Source: Neostapfia colusana (lineage: Eukaryota > Streptophyta > Magnoliopsida > Poales > Poaceae). From it: a stretch of DNA of 64,000 nucleotides. The stretch lies in NCBI GenBank assembly GCA_030760725.1, contig JASWHV010000010.1, positions 39,871,760 to 39,935,759 on the forward strand, read 5' to 3'. This document shows positions 21,594 to 30,745 of the stretch, in pieces. The notes under the pieces were generated by a model. It saw only the letters and a program-made list of their open reading frames with translations. It ran no database searches and was not told the DNA's origin. A program made the position numbers and the translations under genes. Each line of letters begins with the position of its first letter. Position 1 is the stretch's first letter.

Positions 21594-23972
21594 CTAGGGG
21601 TAGAACTTACGGAGGTGTTCTATGTTCCAAGGGTTTGGGAGCAGGTCCCCATCCTCGGTGGAAAGGCGCACACACCCGGGGCGGCACACTTTTGCGACTC
21701 GGAAGGGACCTTCCCAACTAGGGGAGAGTTTGTGGGTCCCTTCGCGAGAAAGTATGCGCCGCAGCACCAGGTCACCTTCCTGCAGCTCCCGGGCACGCAC
21801 AGATCTCTGGTGGTAGCGACAAAGTGCTTGTCTGTACCGTGCGTTACGGAGTGCTGCATGCAATCGGACCTCGTCGACGAGTTCGATTTCTCCACGCCGG
21901 AGGTTGTCCTGCGCGGCTTCGTCGTAAGCCCGGACACGGTGAGACTTCATGGTGATTTCTGGAGGAAGTACAGCTTCGGCGCTATACACCATGAAGAAGG
22001 GTGTCTCTCCGGTGGCCCGGCTCTGGGATGTCTGGTTAGCCCATAGTGTGCTCCGAAGCTCATCCACCCAATTGGCACCATGTTTCTTCAGACTGGCGTA
22101 AGTGCGGGTCTTAAGGCCCCAGAGAATCTCCGCGTTGGCCCTCTCGACTTTCCCATTGCTCTTTGGATGGGCGACAGAGGCATAGCACACCTGAATGCCG
22201 AGGTCTTTGCAGTAGTCTTGGAAGGCTGCGCTGGTGAACTGGGTCCCGTTGTCGGTGATGATTCTGTTCGGGACCCCGAACCGGCAGACAATAGACTTGA
22301 TGAACTTTACTGCGGATTGCTTGTTGATGGTGACAACTGGTGTGGCTTCCGGCCACTTGGTGAACTTGTAGATGGCGACATAGAGGTACCGGAATCCCCC
22401 GACAGTTCTGGGAAATGGTCCCAAGATGTCCAGCCCCCATACGGCAAATGGCCATGAGGGTGGGATCATCTGTACCGCCTGAGCCGGTGTATGGATCTGC
22501 TTGGTGTGGAACTGGCACGCCTTGCAGCTCTCGACCAGCTTGACGGCATCCTGGAGTGCTGTCGGCCAGTAGAAGCCATGCCGGAAGGCTTTACCGACAA
22601 GCGTGTGTGAGGAAGAGTGACTTCCACATTCGCCTCCATGGATCTCAGCGAGCAAGTCGCAGCCTTCCCCCTGGGTTATGCACCGCAATAGGATGTGGTT
22701 GGCGCCGCACCGGTAGAGATCCCCCTCTACCAGAGCGTATATCTTAGCCGTACGCACAATCCGTTCAGCGGTTGCATGTTCATCAGGGAGGATGTTGTCC
22801 TTCAAGTAGTCCCGGATCTCCGTGATCCATGCATCGGGTCTGACTTGAGCTTCTGGATCTTGAGCGCTGGGTTGCACGGAGTCCCCAGTGACGCTTACGA
22901 TCCTTGGCGGCATCCATGGCTGTAGGGCCGCCGGGACCGCCAGCTTCGAGGTGCTGGTCAAGCCCCCTTTGCCCGGCTCGGCGCGCCGGGCTGTGGGCCG
23001 CAGCAACGTCCTCTCGAAAACTCCTTCAGGCGCAGGGGCTCCGGTGGAAGCCTTCGTTGAAAGGTTGTCAGCTGCGGTATTGCCAGCGCGCGGTACGTGG
23101 CGCAGGTCCAAGGCGAGGAAGTCTTTCTCGAACATCTGCACGTGAAGAAGATATGCAGCTAGCTGTGGGTCATTGCAGGAGCATTCGCCCTTGACTTGCT
23201 TGATAACCAGCTGGGAGTCGCCCTGTGCCAACAACTGGCGAGCGCCTAAAGACAGGGCTCTCTGCAGGCCAAAGATGAGTGCTTCATACTCTGCCATGTT
23301 GTTGGTTGCCTTGAAATTGAGACGCACCATGTACCCAAACTGTTCCCCCAATGGCATGAGGAGCAGTACGCCGGCACCGGCCACCTGCTTTCGCGAGGAG
23401 CAGTCGAAGAAAAGTGTCCAGTGGGGCTCGGTGAAGACCGGAGCTTGGTGCTCTGGTTCACCGTCTTCGTGGCGCCCTGGGTCAGTCTTCGTTGGTGTCC
23501 ACTCTGCCACAAAGTCGGCCAGTGCTTGGCTTTTGACTGCATGGCGTGGAAGGAAGTCCAGCTCGAACTCCGCCAGCTCCTCCGCCCATTTAGCAACGTT
23601 GCCAGTCGCATGGGGGCTGTGAAGAATCGTCTTCAGCGGATACGAGGTGACTACCGAGACCCGGTGGGCCTGGAAGTAATGGCGGAGCTTCCTGGAGGCC
23701 ACGAGCACCGCATACAGCAGCTTGTGGACTTCTAGGTACCTTGTCTTGGCATCATGAAGTAGTTCGCTGATGTAGTAGACAGGCCTCTGGATGGTTCCAA
23801 CCCTCTCTCTTAGGTCTGGGAGGTCTTCATCCATTGGCCATGGCCGCCTGGAGGTGAGTGGACCCACGGGGGCCTCCGGGAGCTGGGACCCGGAGGCCCT
23901 TAAGCTATCTTGTTTCTCCGGGGGTCTTGAGCGATCTTCGGGAGGTCCCGTTGGGCCCCGGGGGGGTCCCAC
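21594..23972 (-). CDS. D1 pol: RNase H, archaeal-type RNase H, integrase
   Basis: Domains in order: gypsy RNase H (about residues 60-160, ending SQALADFVAEW); a second, archaeal-type RNase H typical of Tat elements (FDCSSRK, AEYEAL, QGDSQLV, TAADNLS, where the first motif is normally FDGSS); then integrase. The integrase has the zinc region (H..H and CKAC), core aspartates in GLDILGP and TDNGTQF, and the glutamate in GKVERANAE, and it ends NPWNIEHLRKFYP at the stop. There is no chromodomain. The catalytic D, D and E are all present. The start is not natural: this is the continuation of pol after a frameshift in the Gly/Pro-rich repeat near 23900-23972. Family role: cDNA processing and integration. 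Confidence 0.9.
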   Translation of the reverse strand: MGPPRGPTGPPEDRSRPPEKQDSLRASGSQLPEAPVGPLTSRRPWPMDEDLPDLRERVGTIQRPVYYISELLHDAKTRYLEVHKLLYAVLVASRKLRHYFQAHRVSVVTSYPLKTILHSPHATGNVAKWAEELAEFELDFLPRHAVKSQALADFVAEWTPTKTDPGRHEDGEPEHQAPVFTEPHWTLFFDCSSRKQVAGAGVLLLMPLGEQFGYMVRLNFKATNNMAEYEALIFGLQRALSLGARQLLAQGDSQLVIKQVKGECSCNDPQLAAYLLHVQMFEKDFLALDLRHVPRAGNTAADNLSTKASTGAPAPEGVFERTLLRPTARRAEPGKGGLTSTSKLAVPAALQPWMPPRIVSVTGDSVQPSAQDPEAQVRPDAWITEIRDYLKDNILPDEHATAERIVRTAKIYALVEGDLYRCGANHILLRCITQGEGCDLLAEIHGGECGSHSSSHTLVGKAFRHGFYWPTALQDAVKLVESCKACQFHTKQIHTPAQAVQMIPPSWPFAVWGLDILGPFPRTVGGFRYLYVAIYKFTKWPEATPVVTINKQSAVKFIKSIVCRFGVPNRIITDNGTQFTSAAFQDYCKDLGIQVCYASVAHPKSNGKVERANAEILWGLKTRTYASLKKHGANWVDELRSTLWANQTSQSRATGETPFFMVYSAEAVLPPEITMKSHRVRAYDEAAQDNLRRGEIELVDEVRLHAALRNARYRQALCRYHQRSVRARELQEGDLVLRRILSREGTHKLSPSWEGPFRVAKVCRPGCVRLSTEDGDLLPNPWNIEHLRKFYP

Positions 23973-24125
23973 AGGACCCCCGAGGGTTTATCTCGGGGGT
24001 CCGGGAGACCGCCCTGGACCTCCGGGAGGCCGACCTGGACCTCCGGGAGGTTGCCTTGGAGGTCCGAGAGACCGTGTCGGTCCTGCGGGGCCTCCTGGCG
24101 TCTGTCTTCTGCTGCCGGAGCAGGT
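23858..24125 (-). repeat. Gly/Pro-coding minisatellite between RT and RNase H
   Basis: Imperfect repeats of about 15-30 bp built on GGACCTCCGGGAGG lie between the end of RT and the start of RNase H, where related elements usually have a short linker. On - they encode Pro/Gly/Asp/Leu-rich repeats (LPEVQ-like units). The reading frame changes within this tract. Confidence 0.75.
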
Positions 24126-25180
24126 TGTGAAGATGAGAGGTCCGGACGCTCTGCGACGAGGACCATACTCACCACTTCAGTTGTCGCCTCGATGTAGAGC
24201 AGCAGGTGCTCTCCGGGCTCAGGGGCTACCATGATAGGTAGGGTCGTCAGGAGTCGCTTCAACTCCTGGAAAGCCTCTTCTGCTTCGTCAGTCCAGGCAA
24301 ATGGGCCAGACTTGCGCAGGAGCTTAAAGAAAGGGAGTGCCCGCTCTGCTAGCCTCGGTATAAACCGACTCAGCGCGGCTAGGCATCCCGTGAGTTTCTG
24401 GAAATCCTTGTCGCGGGCAGGAGGCCGCATCAAGTCGATGGCCTTGATCTTCTCTGGGTTGGCCTCAATCCCCCGGTGCGAGACCAGGAATTCTAAGAGC
24501 TTCCCAGAGGACACACCGAACACACATTTGTCGGGGTTCAGCTTGGTGCGCGTAGAGCGCAATTTGTCAAAAACTAAGGCAAGGTTATCTAACAAAGATG
24601 AACCCTGCTCGACCTTGACAACGATGTCCTCGACGTACACCTCAACTAAGTCTCTTATTAACTCCCCAAAGGTTTTGTGCATCGCTCGCACAAAGGTGGG
24701 GAGTGCATTCTTTAGGCCGTAAGGCATAGACAGATAACAATAAAGGCCATCTACTGTGATGAAGGAGGTGTGCTCTTCATCCTCCCTAGACATGGGGATC
24801 TGATGGACACCCGAGTAGGCATCTAGGAAGCACAGCATATCACAGCCTGATGTTGAGTCTACTATTTGATCTATTCTAGGGAGAGGGAATGGATCTTTGG
24901 GACATGCCTTATTGAGACTGGTGTAGTCGATGCACATCCGGAGCTTCCCGCCGGCCTTCGGGACAATGACGGGGTTCGCCAACCACCGGGGGTGCTGGAC
25001 CTCCCGTATGAAGCCAGCGTCCAGCAGCTTCTTGATTTCTTCACGAATGAAGTTTTGCCGCTCGATGGACTGCTTGCGGGGCTTCTGTTGAACTGGCCGG
25101 GCATCGGGGAAGACTTTTAAGTGGTGCTCGATCACCTCCCTGGGGATCCCCGGCATCTGTGACGGCTGCCATGCAAACAC
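23900..25180 (-). CDS. D1 pol: reverse transcriptase
   Basis: The RT domain runs from FIREVQHPRWLANPVIV through CIDYTSLN, FLDAYSG (motif A aspartate present) and LTGCLAALSRFIPRL to the connection region. The active-site motif reads YVED rather than YVDD: the codon at 24629-24631 is GAG. Losing this aspartate should abolish polymerisation. Upstream, the same frame is joined to gag-PR across one in-frame TAG (25217-25219). Downstream it runs into the repeat and stops at 23900, the frame moving to the RNase H frame. Confidence 0.88.
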   Translation of the reverse strand: MFAWQPSQMPGIPREVIEHHLKVFPDARPVQQKPRKQSIERQNFIREEIKKLLDAGFIREVQHPRWLANPVIVPKAGGKLRMCIDYTSLNKACPKDPFPLPRIDQIVDSTSGCDMLCFLDAYSGVHQIPMSREDEEHTSFITVDGLYCYLSMPYGLKNALPTFVRAMHKTFGELIRDLVEVYVEDIVVKVEQGSSLLDNLALVFDKLRSTRTKLNPDKCVFGVSSGKLLEFLVSHRGIEANPEKIKAIDLMRPPARDKDFQKLTGCLAALSRFIPRLAERALPFFKLLRKSGPFAWTDEAEEAFQELKRLLTTLPIMVAPEPGEHLLLYIEATTEVVSMVLVAERPDLSSSQPAPAAEDRRQEAPQDRHGLSDLQGNLPEVQVGLPEVQGGLPDPRDKPSGVLWDPPGAQRDLPKIAQDPRRNKIA

Positions 25181-25219
25181 GTCAACGTTGTGCCGGAGGA
25201 AGGTGACGAGCGCACCTTC

Positions 25220-26656
25220 CTATTTGCTATCCAGGCCCCCGGCTACCCGGGTGGTCTGGGTGGCTTCGGCGCCGACTTGGACAACCTTTAAGGGGACGCC
25301 GCCCTCATCGAGGGGTTGCACCCGGGGTGCTGTGGCGGAGGCACGGTGGCGTGCGCTCGGGTGGAGCTGGTCCGGCTCTGCACTGCCAGGGGCTAGTGCC
25401 CCAGCTGTTGCGAGCGCTTGGAGTTTCTCTAAGGCCGACACTACAGCAGTGCGGTCTCCACGAATCCTGAGGATGCCCGTTGGTGTAGGCATCTTTAGGA
25501 CGACATAGCCGTAGTTGGCTACTGCCATGAATCGGTACAGGGCTGGCCTGCCAATTATGGCGTTGAAGGGGAGGTCGATCTCCGCTACGTCGAACAGAAT
25601 GTATTCTGTCCGATAGCTGTCCGGAGCTCCGAAGGTCACCGGGAGGCTGATGTTTCCATAGGGAACGACCTGTCCCGGCCCTACCCCTGAGAACGGGCTC
25701 GACGGGGTGAGCTTGGCCATCAGGATCTGCAGCTTCTGGAAAGCTGCACGGCTGATGAGGTTCAGCCGAGCTCCCCCATCTACCAAAACGTGGTACATCC
25801 TCACGTTGGCGATGGTCGGAGCTACTAAGAGCGGTAGTTGGCCGGCCCCAGCCATGTTCCTGGGGCAGTCGGTGGCGTCAAAGCTGATGGGGGTTCCCAT
25901 CCACTTGAGGTGTGGTGCGGCACTTGGGAGTGGAGCCACCGACGCTACCGCTCGGCGCAGAGTCTTGACTTTGCTTCGAGACGACGGGTCGGTGGACCCG
26001 CCGTATATGACGTAGAGCTTCTTTCGACGCTCATCGTCGCTGGAGCGGGGTTCCTCATGGTTGCGTACCTCCTTCACGGCGCGCTGAGGCTCCTGGAACT
26101 CCACTGGGTGGTCGACGCTGTCTGGGACGTCGACCTTCTGCTTGCCCTCCCTTGGACGGAAGGGTGGGGCGTCAGTCCGCTGCTGCTTCCCTTTGCGGAA
26201 GCACTCTGCGAGCTTCCGGATCTCCCGGCACTCGGCAGTAGTGTGGCGACAGCTGCCGTGCACGGGGCATATCTTGTCTTGATCACCTTCTGGGATTGGT
26301 GATCTTCGCTGCCTCTTGTCGGGGCACGGCCCCCGAGCCCCACTGAGTGTCGCTGCTGCGACGACTGGAGCTGCGGTCGGTGATTCTATCTTGCCTCTGC
26401 CTCGGTTCATGGCCTTCTTGCTGCCTCCATAGGGAGTAGGACCAGATCCGGGCTGTCCTCCTGACTCGGAGGACAGCAGTGAGTGCCAGTTTCGCCCTTC
26501 GGCTGCTCTGGCGCACTTGTCTGCCAGGCTGAAGAGCTCGGAGACATCGCAGACCTCTCTGGTCGCGAGCTTCTCGAGCATCTTCTTGTCCCGGACGCCT
26601 TGCCGGAACGCCACCACCACAGAAGCATTTTGGATGTGTGGGATGGTGTTCCACAC
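25220..26656 (-). CDS. D1 gag C-terminal half and protease
   Basis: It begins in the capsid region (IPHIQNASVVVAF) after a frameshift. At about residue 160 is a Cys/His cluster (CPVHGSCRHTTAEC) in the position of the nucleocapsid knuckle. The aspartic protease follows, with VDGGARLNLI as active site; DGG in place of DSG/DTG is usual in this lineage, from memory, and IIGRPALY is the flap/second half. It ends with TAG just before RT. Its role is virion shell and polyprotein cleavage. Confidence 0.85.
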   Translation of the reverse strand: MWNTIPHIQNASVVVAFRQGVRDKKMLEKLATREVCDVSELFSLADKCARAAEGRNWHSLLSSESGGQPGSGPTPYGGSKKAMNRGRGKIESPTAAPVVAAATLSGARGPCPDKRQRRSPIPEGDQDKICPVHGSCRHTTAECREIRKLAECFRKGKQQRTDAPPFRPREGKQKVDVPDSVDHPVEFQEPQRAVKEVRNHEEPRSSDDERRKKLYVIYGGSTDPSSRSKVKTLRRAVASVAPLPSAAPHLKWMGTPISFDATDCPRNMAGAGQLPLLVAPTIANVRMYHVLVDGGARLNLISRAAFQKLQILMAKLTPSSPFSGVGPGQVVPYGNISLPVTFGAPDSYRTEYILFDVAEIDLPFNAIIGRPALYRFMAVANYGYVVLKMPTPTGILRIRGDRTAVVSALEKLQALATAGALAPGSAEPDQLHPSARHRASATAPRVQPLDEGGVPLKVVQVGAEATQTTRVAGGLDSK

Positions 26657-26771
26657 CTGGGAGAACCGCTGGATGAAGGAGCGCAGGCGACTCCCCCGGT
26701 TGTTTCTGGATGGCGTGGAGGTCGAGCTCCGTGCCTGGCCGGGTGTAGGAACTGCTGAAGTTGGCGATGAA

Positions 26772-27779
26772 CTACCGGCAGAGCTCTCCCCAGGAAGTTA
26801 TGGAACCCTGGGGGAGGTTCATGAGCCATGTCCGAGCTGGACCGGTCAAGGCGACAGGGAAGTAATTGGCCATGACGGCTTCATTCCCTCCTGCGGCAAG
26901 TACGGCGGTGGAGTAGATCTGGAGGAACTCCGCCGGGTTGACGCTACCGTCGTACTTCTCGGTCAGGTGCAGCCGAAACTTGCGCGGCCACATCGCGAAG
27001 CGAAGGTGGGGTGCGAGGGCCACACATCCTGCTCCTGTTGCCGCAGGTATTGGTGCCGCGAACGCTTGGTTCGCACCTGGCACAGTGTACCCCGGTATGG
27101 GCAAGGCTGCGCCATAGGCCGGGGGCGCCGTTTGCAGGACATATGACTGTGGCATATTCTGCATGGCGTAATCCTGGGGCAGAGATCGCGTGGCGAAAGT
27201 CTGCTCTTCAGGCTGGGTCGAGGCCGCCGTCACGCTGTCGCCAGCTTCTTGGTTGCGACGCCTTTCTCGGCGTTGCTCGAGGTTTACTCGGGCATCTTGA
27301 CACAAGTGACACCGTTCCAGCTCTGTCCTCAGATCCGTCGACTGGAGCCTGGTGGAGCTGGAATCTGCCGTTTGCTCGCCAACCATTGGCGTGCGCATCA
27401 GCGACAAGGCCGGTTAGCCAGAGCGTCGTCCCAGCCGAAGTCGAGGGTTTGCGGCGGCGACGACGAGACGGTCTACCTCGTGAATCCACTGCTGGGTCGC
27501 TGCCTGAGGCGCGTCCCCAGCAGGCGGATTGTGCAGTAGCGCTCTTGCTGCAGCTAGCGCACCCCCACCGGGTACGCCCAGTGCTACTGAAGACCTGATG
27601 TTGGTTGGAGCCTGCATTGCCGGGGTCGGCGCTGCCAGAGCCGGCTGCTGGTCCCCAGCTTGTACAGACACACTCCGTCCTCAGTGTGTCGACATGTACT
27701 CCCCCCTGGTCGCGGTTCGCCGCGAACGCGGGGGGGGGGGGGGGGGGAGAGAGTTTGCCGCTGAAGGAAACTTGGTCAT
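26772..27779 (-). pseudogene. D1 gag N-terminal half
   Basis: ATG at 27779 (MTKFPSA) matches the D2 gag start (MTKLPSA). The frame passes a proline run encoded by 18 C (27730-27747), then a TGA (27681-27683), a TAA near 27412, and the capsid part with WPRKFRLHLTEKYDG, FLQIYSTAV and WLMNLPQGS, to a stop at 26772. A frameshift separates it from the C-terminal half. All downstream pieces are in one frame until 26772, so the damage is mostly point stops. Confidence 0.75.
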
Positions 27780-27813
27780 CTTCGTCGGCGGAAACTCGTC
27801 GCGCAAGGGAAAA

Positions 27814-27834
27814 GTCCCCTACCTGGCGCGCCAA
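27814..27834 (-). other. Primer binding site of D1
   Basis: TTGGCGCGCCAGGTAGGGG follows the 5' LTR immediately. Family D2 has TTGGCGCGCCAGGAAGGGG in the same place. It is the expected tRNA primer site; I could not name the tRNA with certainty. Confidence 0.65.
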
Positions 27835-27835
27835 A

Positions 27836-28919
27836 TGTCGAAGTGTTCGGTCGACACTTCCCCCGGGCCTGCACTGGGCAGCCCGTGGAGGTTCTTTTTT
27901 CGGTGGGGCTAGTCACTTGCGGAGAGCTTGAGCGTATGGACGAGTTAGGAAGAGCTTGACATGGCGAGTTTAACGTGGTTCAGGCTGCCGGAGCGTAAAA
28001 CCCTATGTCCACGGCGAGCTATGGACCTCGCTGTATTGCTTGTTGCTCAGAACCGGAGTCCTGAGCTTGGGGATGACTGAAGTCTAGCGTATGAGTTGCG
28101 AGAGTGCGAACCCTTGCTAACGTCACCTACCCGAGCCTTTTATAGTCCAAGACTCGGGTGGCTTACAAGGGGGGCCCGGGACCCGACAGGTGGTCCCAGG
28201 GAGATTGACTGTTATCTACCGTATCTGCAGTTATGCCGGTAGTTGTCTCTGGCGAAGGCTTCTGAGTCTTCGTCTTGCAGCCCTGCCCATGCCGCATGCT
28301 AATCGTAGTGGTTGATGACGGCGGGGGCGGCATGGGATGTCTTGTCGCTGCGTTTATTGGCTGGCAGGCTCTGACACCGCGCGCCAGTCTGTGATGCGCC
28401 TAGGCGCAATGGCACCTGACAGAGGCGTCCTCCGCGTCTCCGCGTCTTGGGAAGACACGGGCCTTGAATACCTTGTACGGGCAAGGTATGGGGCGTCTTT
28501 ACGCCCACTGCCTACCGCTCAGGGGCAGGCAGCGTTCTTCTGCTAGACACGTGGCGGGCCCGGAGCCCTCCTCAGAGGAGAGGCGGGGTCCGGCCCCGCA
28601 GGACACGTGGAGCCTTCGGACCTCTCCCCTCGAAGGGGAAGGTCTGGCTTCTGTCAGCCACGTGGCGAGCCCGGAGCTCCTCTCTGAGGAGAGGGAGGTC
28701 CGGCCCCGCTGGACACGTGGCACCTTCGGACCTCTCTCCCGCGGAGGGGAAGGTCCGGCTTCTGCAGGCCACGTGGTGAGCCCGGAGCTCTCCTCTGAGG
28801 AGAGGGAGGTCCGGCCCCGCCGGACGCGTGGGGCCTTCGGAGCTCTCCCTTCGGAGAAGGGCGAGTTCCTTAGGCATTTTCCCCTGTGCGGGGGGTACCC
28901 CATATCGCGGGTACCGACA
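27836..28919 (-). mobile_element. D1 5' LTR
   Basis: 1084 bp, reading on - from TGTCGGTACC (28919) to CTTCGACA (27836). It contains about seven G-box monomers (28545-28830) and TATAAAA at 28138-28144 (-). Its right flank (GGCGC, 28920-28924) would be the target duplication. Confidence 0.92.
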
Positions 28920-29582
28920 GGCGCGACAAGAAATCCACCAGCACCATCAGGGACGCCAGCCCCTCCTTGGCCAGGAACCGGATCCGCTCCAAGACCGGTG
29001 CGTACTCCTGCTCCAGCTCCTGGATCTCCTCCCAGAAGCGACGCTCGGTGGTTGGGCCAGCAGTTGGGAGCTGCAGGCGATCATGCTCGTCGGTCTGCAC
29101 GATCACCCAGTTCTCCCTCCAGTTTTCCCACCTCGACGAACCGAAAGGTAGAAGATACCCAGAAGCCTTCGGGTCCTTGCAGCGATGCTGGAAGTAGTAC
29201 GCCCCCATCTGGGTCTTCGAACTGCGCCCGATCGTCCGCAACACGAAGAAGTAGCGGAAGAGCGTCACTGAAGCGTGCACCCCCACGAACAACTCGCAGA
29301 AATGGACGAAGACGGCGGCCATCGCGAAGGAGTTGGGGGAAAGGTGGTGGAGCTGGAGACCGTACGTCTCCAGCAACGTGACGAAGAAGGAAGGAATTGG
29401 CGGGACAACCCCGCCATGGCGTAGGCAGTGAAGAAGACCATTTCCCCCTTCTCTAGTAGCAGGGGGAGAGATCGCTGGTGGAGACGGCTCTTCTGCTCCT
29501 CCGCGTGCCAGCCCAGCAGCCTGCGCACTGATCCAAGCTCGGCCGACCGAGCGAGACGCGACGGAGGCAGGTTGGAAGCCAT
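28920..29582 (-). pseudogene. D3 accessory ORF, N-terminal part
   Basis: From ATG at 29582 (MASNLPPSRLARS) it matches the first two thirds of the D0 N-terminal domain. A frameshift occurs near 29408 (after YAMAG), and the correct frame resumes as LLETYGLQLHHLSPNSFA. The gene is cut at 28920 by the D1 insertion. D2 sits only about 25 bp upstream of its ATG. The rest of the gene was lost in the D3/D1 deletion. Confidence 0.8.
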
Positions 29583-29606
29583 GGCAGGAGAAAGCTCAAG
29601 GACAGG

Positions 29607-30689
29607 TGTCGGTACCCTCGATATGGGGTACCCCCGCGCACAAGGGAAAATGCATAAGGATCTCGCCCTTCTCTGCAAGGAGAGCTCCGAAGGCGCCACG
29701 TGTCCAGTGGGGCCGGACCTCCATCTCCTTAGAGGAGAGCTCCGGGCCCGCCACGTGGCTAGCAACAGACGGACCTCCCCCCTCCGCGGGGAGAGCTCCG
29801 AAGGCGCCACGTGTTTCGTGGGGCCAGACCTCCCTCTCCTCAGAGGAGAGCTCTGGGCCCGCCACGTGGCCGACAGAAGCCGGACCTCCCCCTCCGCGGG
29901 GAGAGGTCCGACGGCTCCACGTGTCCCGCGGGGCCGGACCTCCCTCACCTCAGAGGATAGCTCCGGACCCGCCATGTGGCCAGCGGGACGGCGCTGCCTG
30001 CCCCCGTGCGGTAGGCAGCAGGTGTAAAGACACACCATACCTTGCCCATACAAGGTATTCAAGGCCCGCGCCTTCCCAAGACGCGAATACGCGGAGCACG
30101 CCTCTGTCAGGTGCCATTGGCCCAGTCGCATCGGAGACTGGCGCACCATGTTAGATCCTGGCAGCCAATAAACACAGCGACAAGACATCCCCTGCCGCTC
30201 CCGCCGTCATCAACCACTACGACTAGCTTGTGGCATGGGCAGGGCGGCAGAACGAAGACTCGGAAGCCTTCGTTAGAGACAACTACCGACATAACTACAG
30301 ATACGATAGTCGGCAGGCAATCTCCCCGGGACCACCTGTCAGGTCCCGGGCCCCCTTGTAAGCCGCTCGAGCCTTGGACTATGAAAGGCTCAGGTAGCCA
30401 ACGTTAGCAAGGGTTCGCACTCCAGAAACTCGCACCCTAGACATAACTCACCCTCAAGCTCAGGACTCCGGTTCTGAGCAACAAGCAATGCAGCGAGCAC
30501 CTCTGCTCACCGTGGACGTAGGGTTTTACTCTCCGGCGGCCCGAACCACGTAAAACTCGCCGTGTCAAGCTTCTCCCTCACTCGTCCCTTACGCTGAAGC
30601 TCTCCGCAAGCAACTAGACCCTCCGAAAAAGAACCTCCGCGGGCTGCCCAGAGAAGGTCCGGGGGAAGTGTCGACCACACACTTCGACA
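29607..30689 (+). mobile_element. D2 5' LTR
   Basis: Begins TGTCGGTACC and ends CTTCGACA. About six monomers of about 55 bp carry GAGCTC and CACGTG (29682-29960). The TATA box is changed to TATGAAA (about 30379-30385), while the 3' LTR keeps TATAAAA. Confidence 0.93.
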
Positions 30690-30690
30690 T

Positions 30691-30710
30691 TTGGCGCGCC
30701 AGGAAGGGGG
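30691..30710 (+). other. Primer binding site of D2
   Basis: TTGGCGCGCCAGGAAGGGG directly follows the 5' LTR, one change from D1. Confidence 0.65.
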
Positions 30711-30745
30711 CTTTTCCCTTGCGTGACGAGTTTCTGCCGACGAAG

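Larger units (their letters stand above)
18721..28919 (-). mobile_element. D1: near-complete Tat element
   Basis: Read on -, the order is 5' LTR (27836-28919), primer site, gag, PR, RT, RNase H, second RNase H, integrase, non-coding tail with G-boxes, aORF in antisense (here +), polypurine tract and 3' LTR (18721-19532, truncated). It is inserted in the D3 aORF right after codons for a DFLSR motif. Its left target duplication has been deleted. Total length is 10.2 kb. Confidence 0.88.

Noticed and set aside
23791..24234. Collagen-like Gly-Pro-rich ORF on +
   Set aside because: It is the antisense reading of the minisatellite in D1 pol.
25217..25219. In-frame TAG between protease and RT of D1 as a programmed readthrough site
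   Set aside because: The following bases (GAAGGT) do not match known readthrough contexts, other stops in this copy are plainly decay, and D2 cannot be compared because pol is deleted.
27208..27834. A 208-codon frame starting at the D1 primer site
   Set aside because: It has no ATG at its start and is out of frame with the gag motifs conserved in D2.
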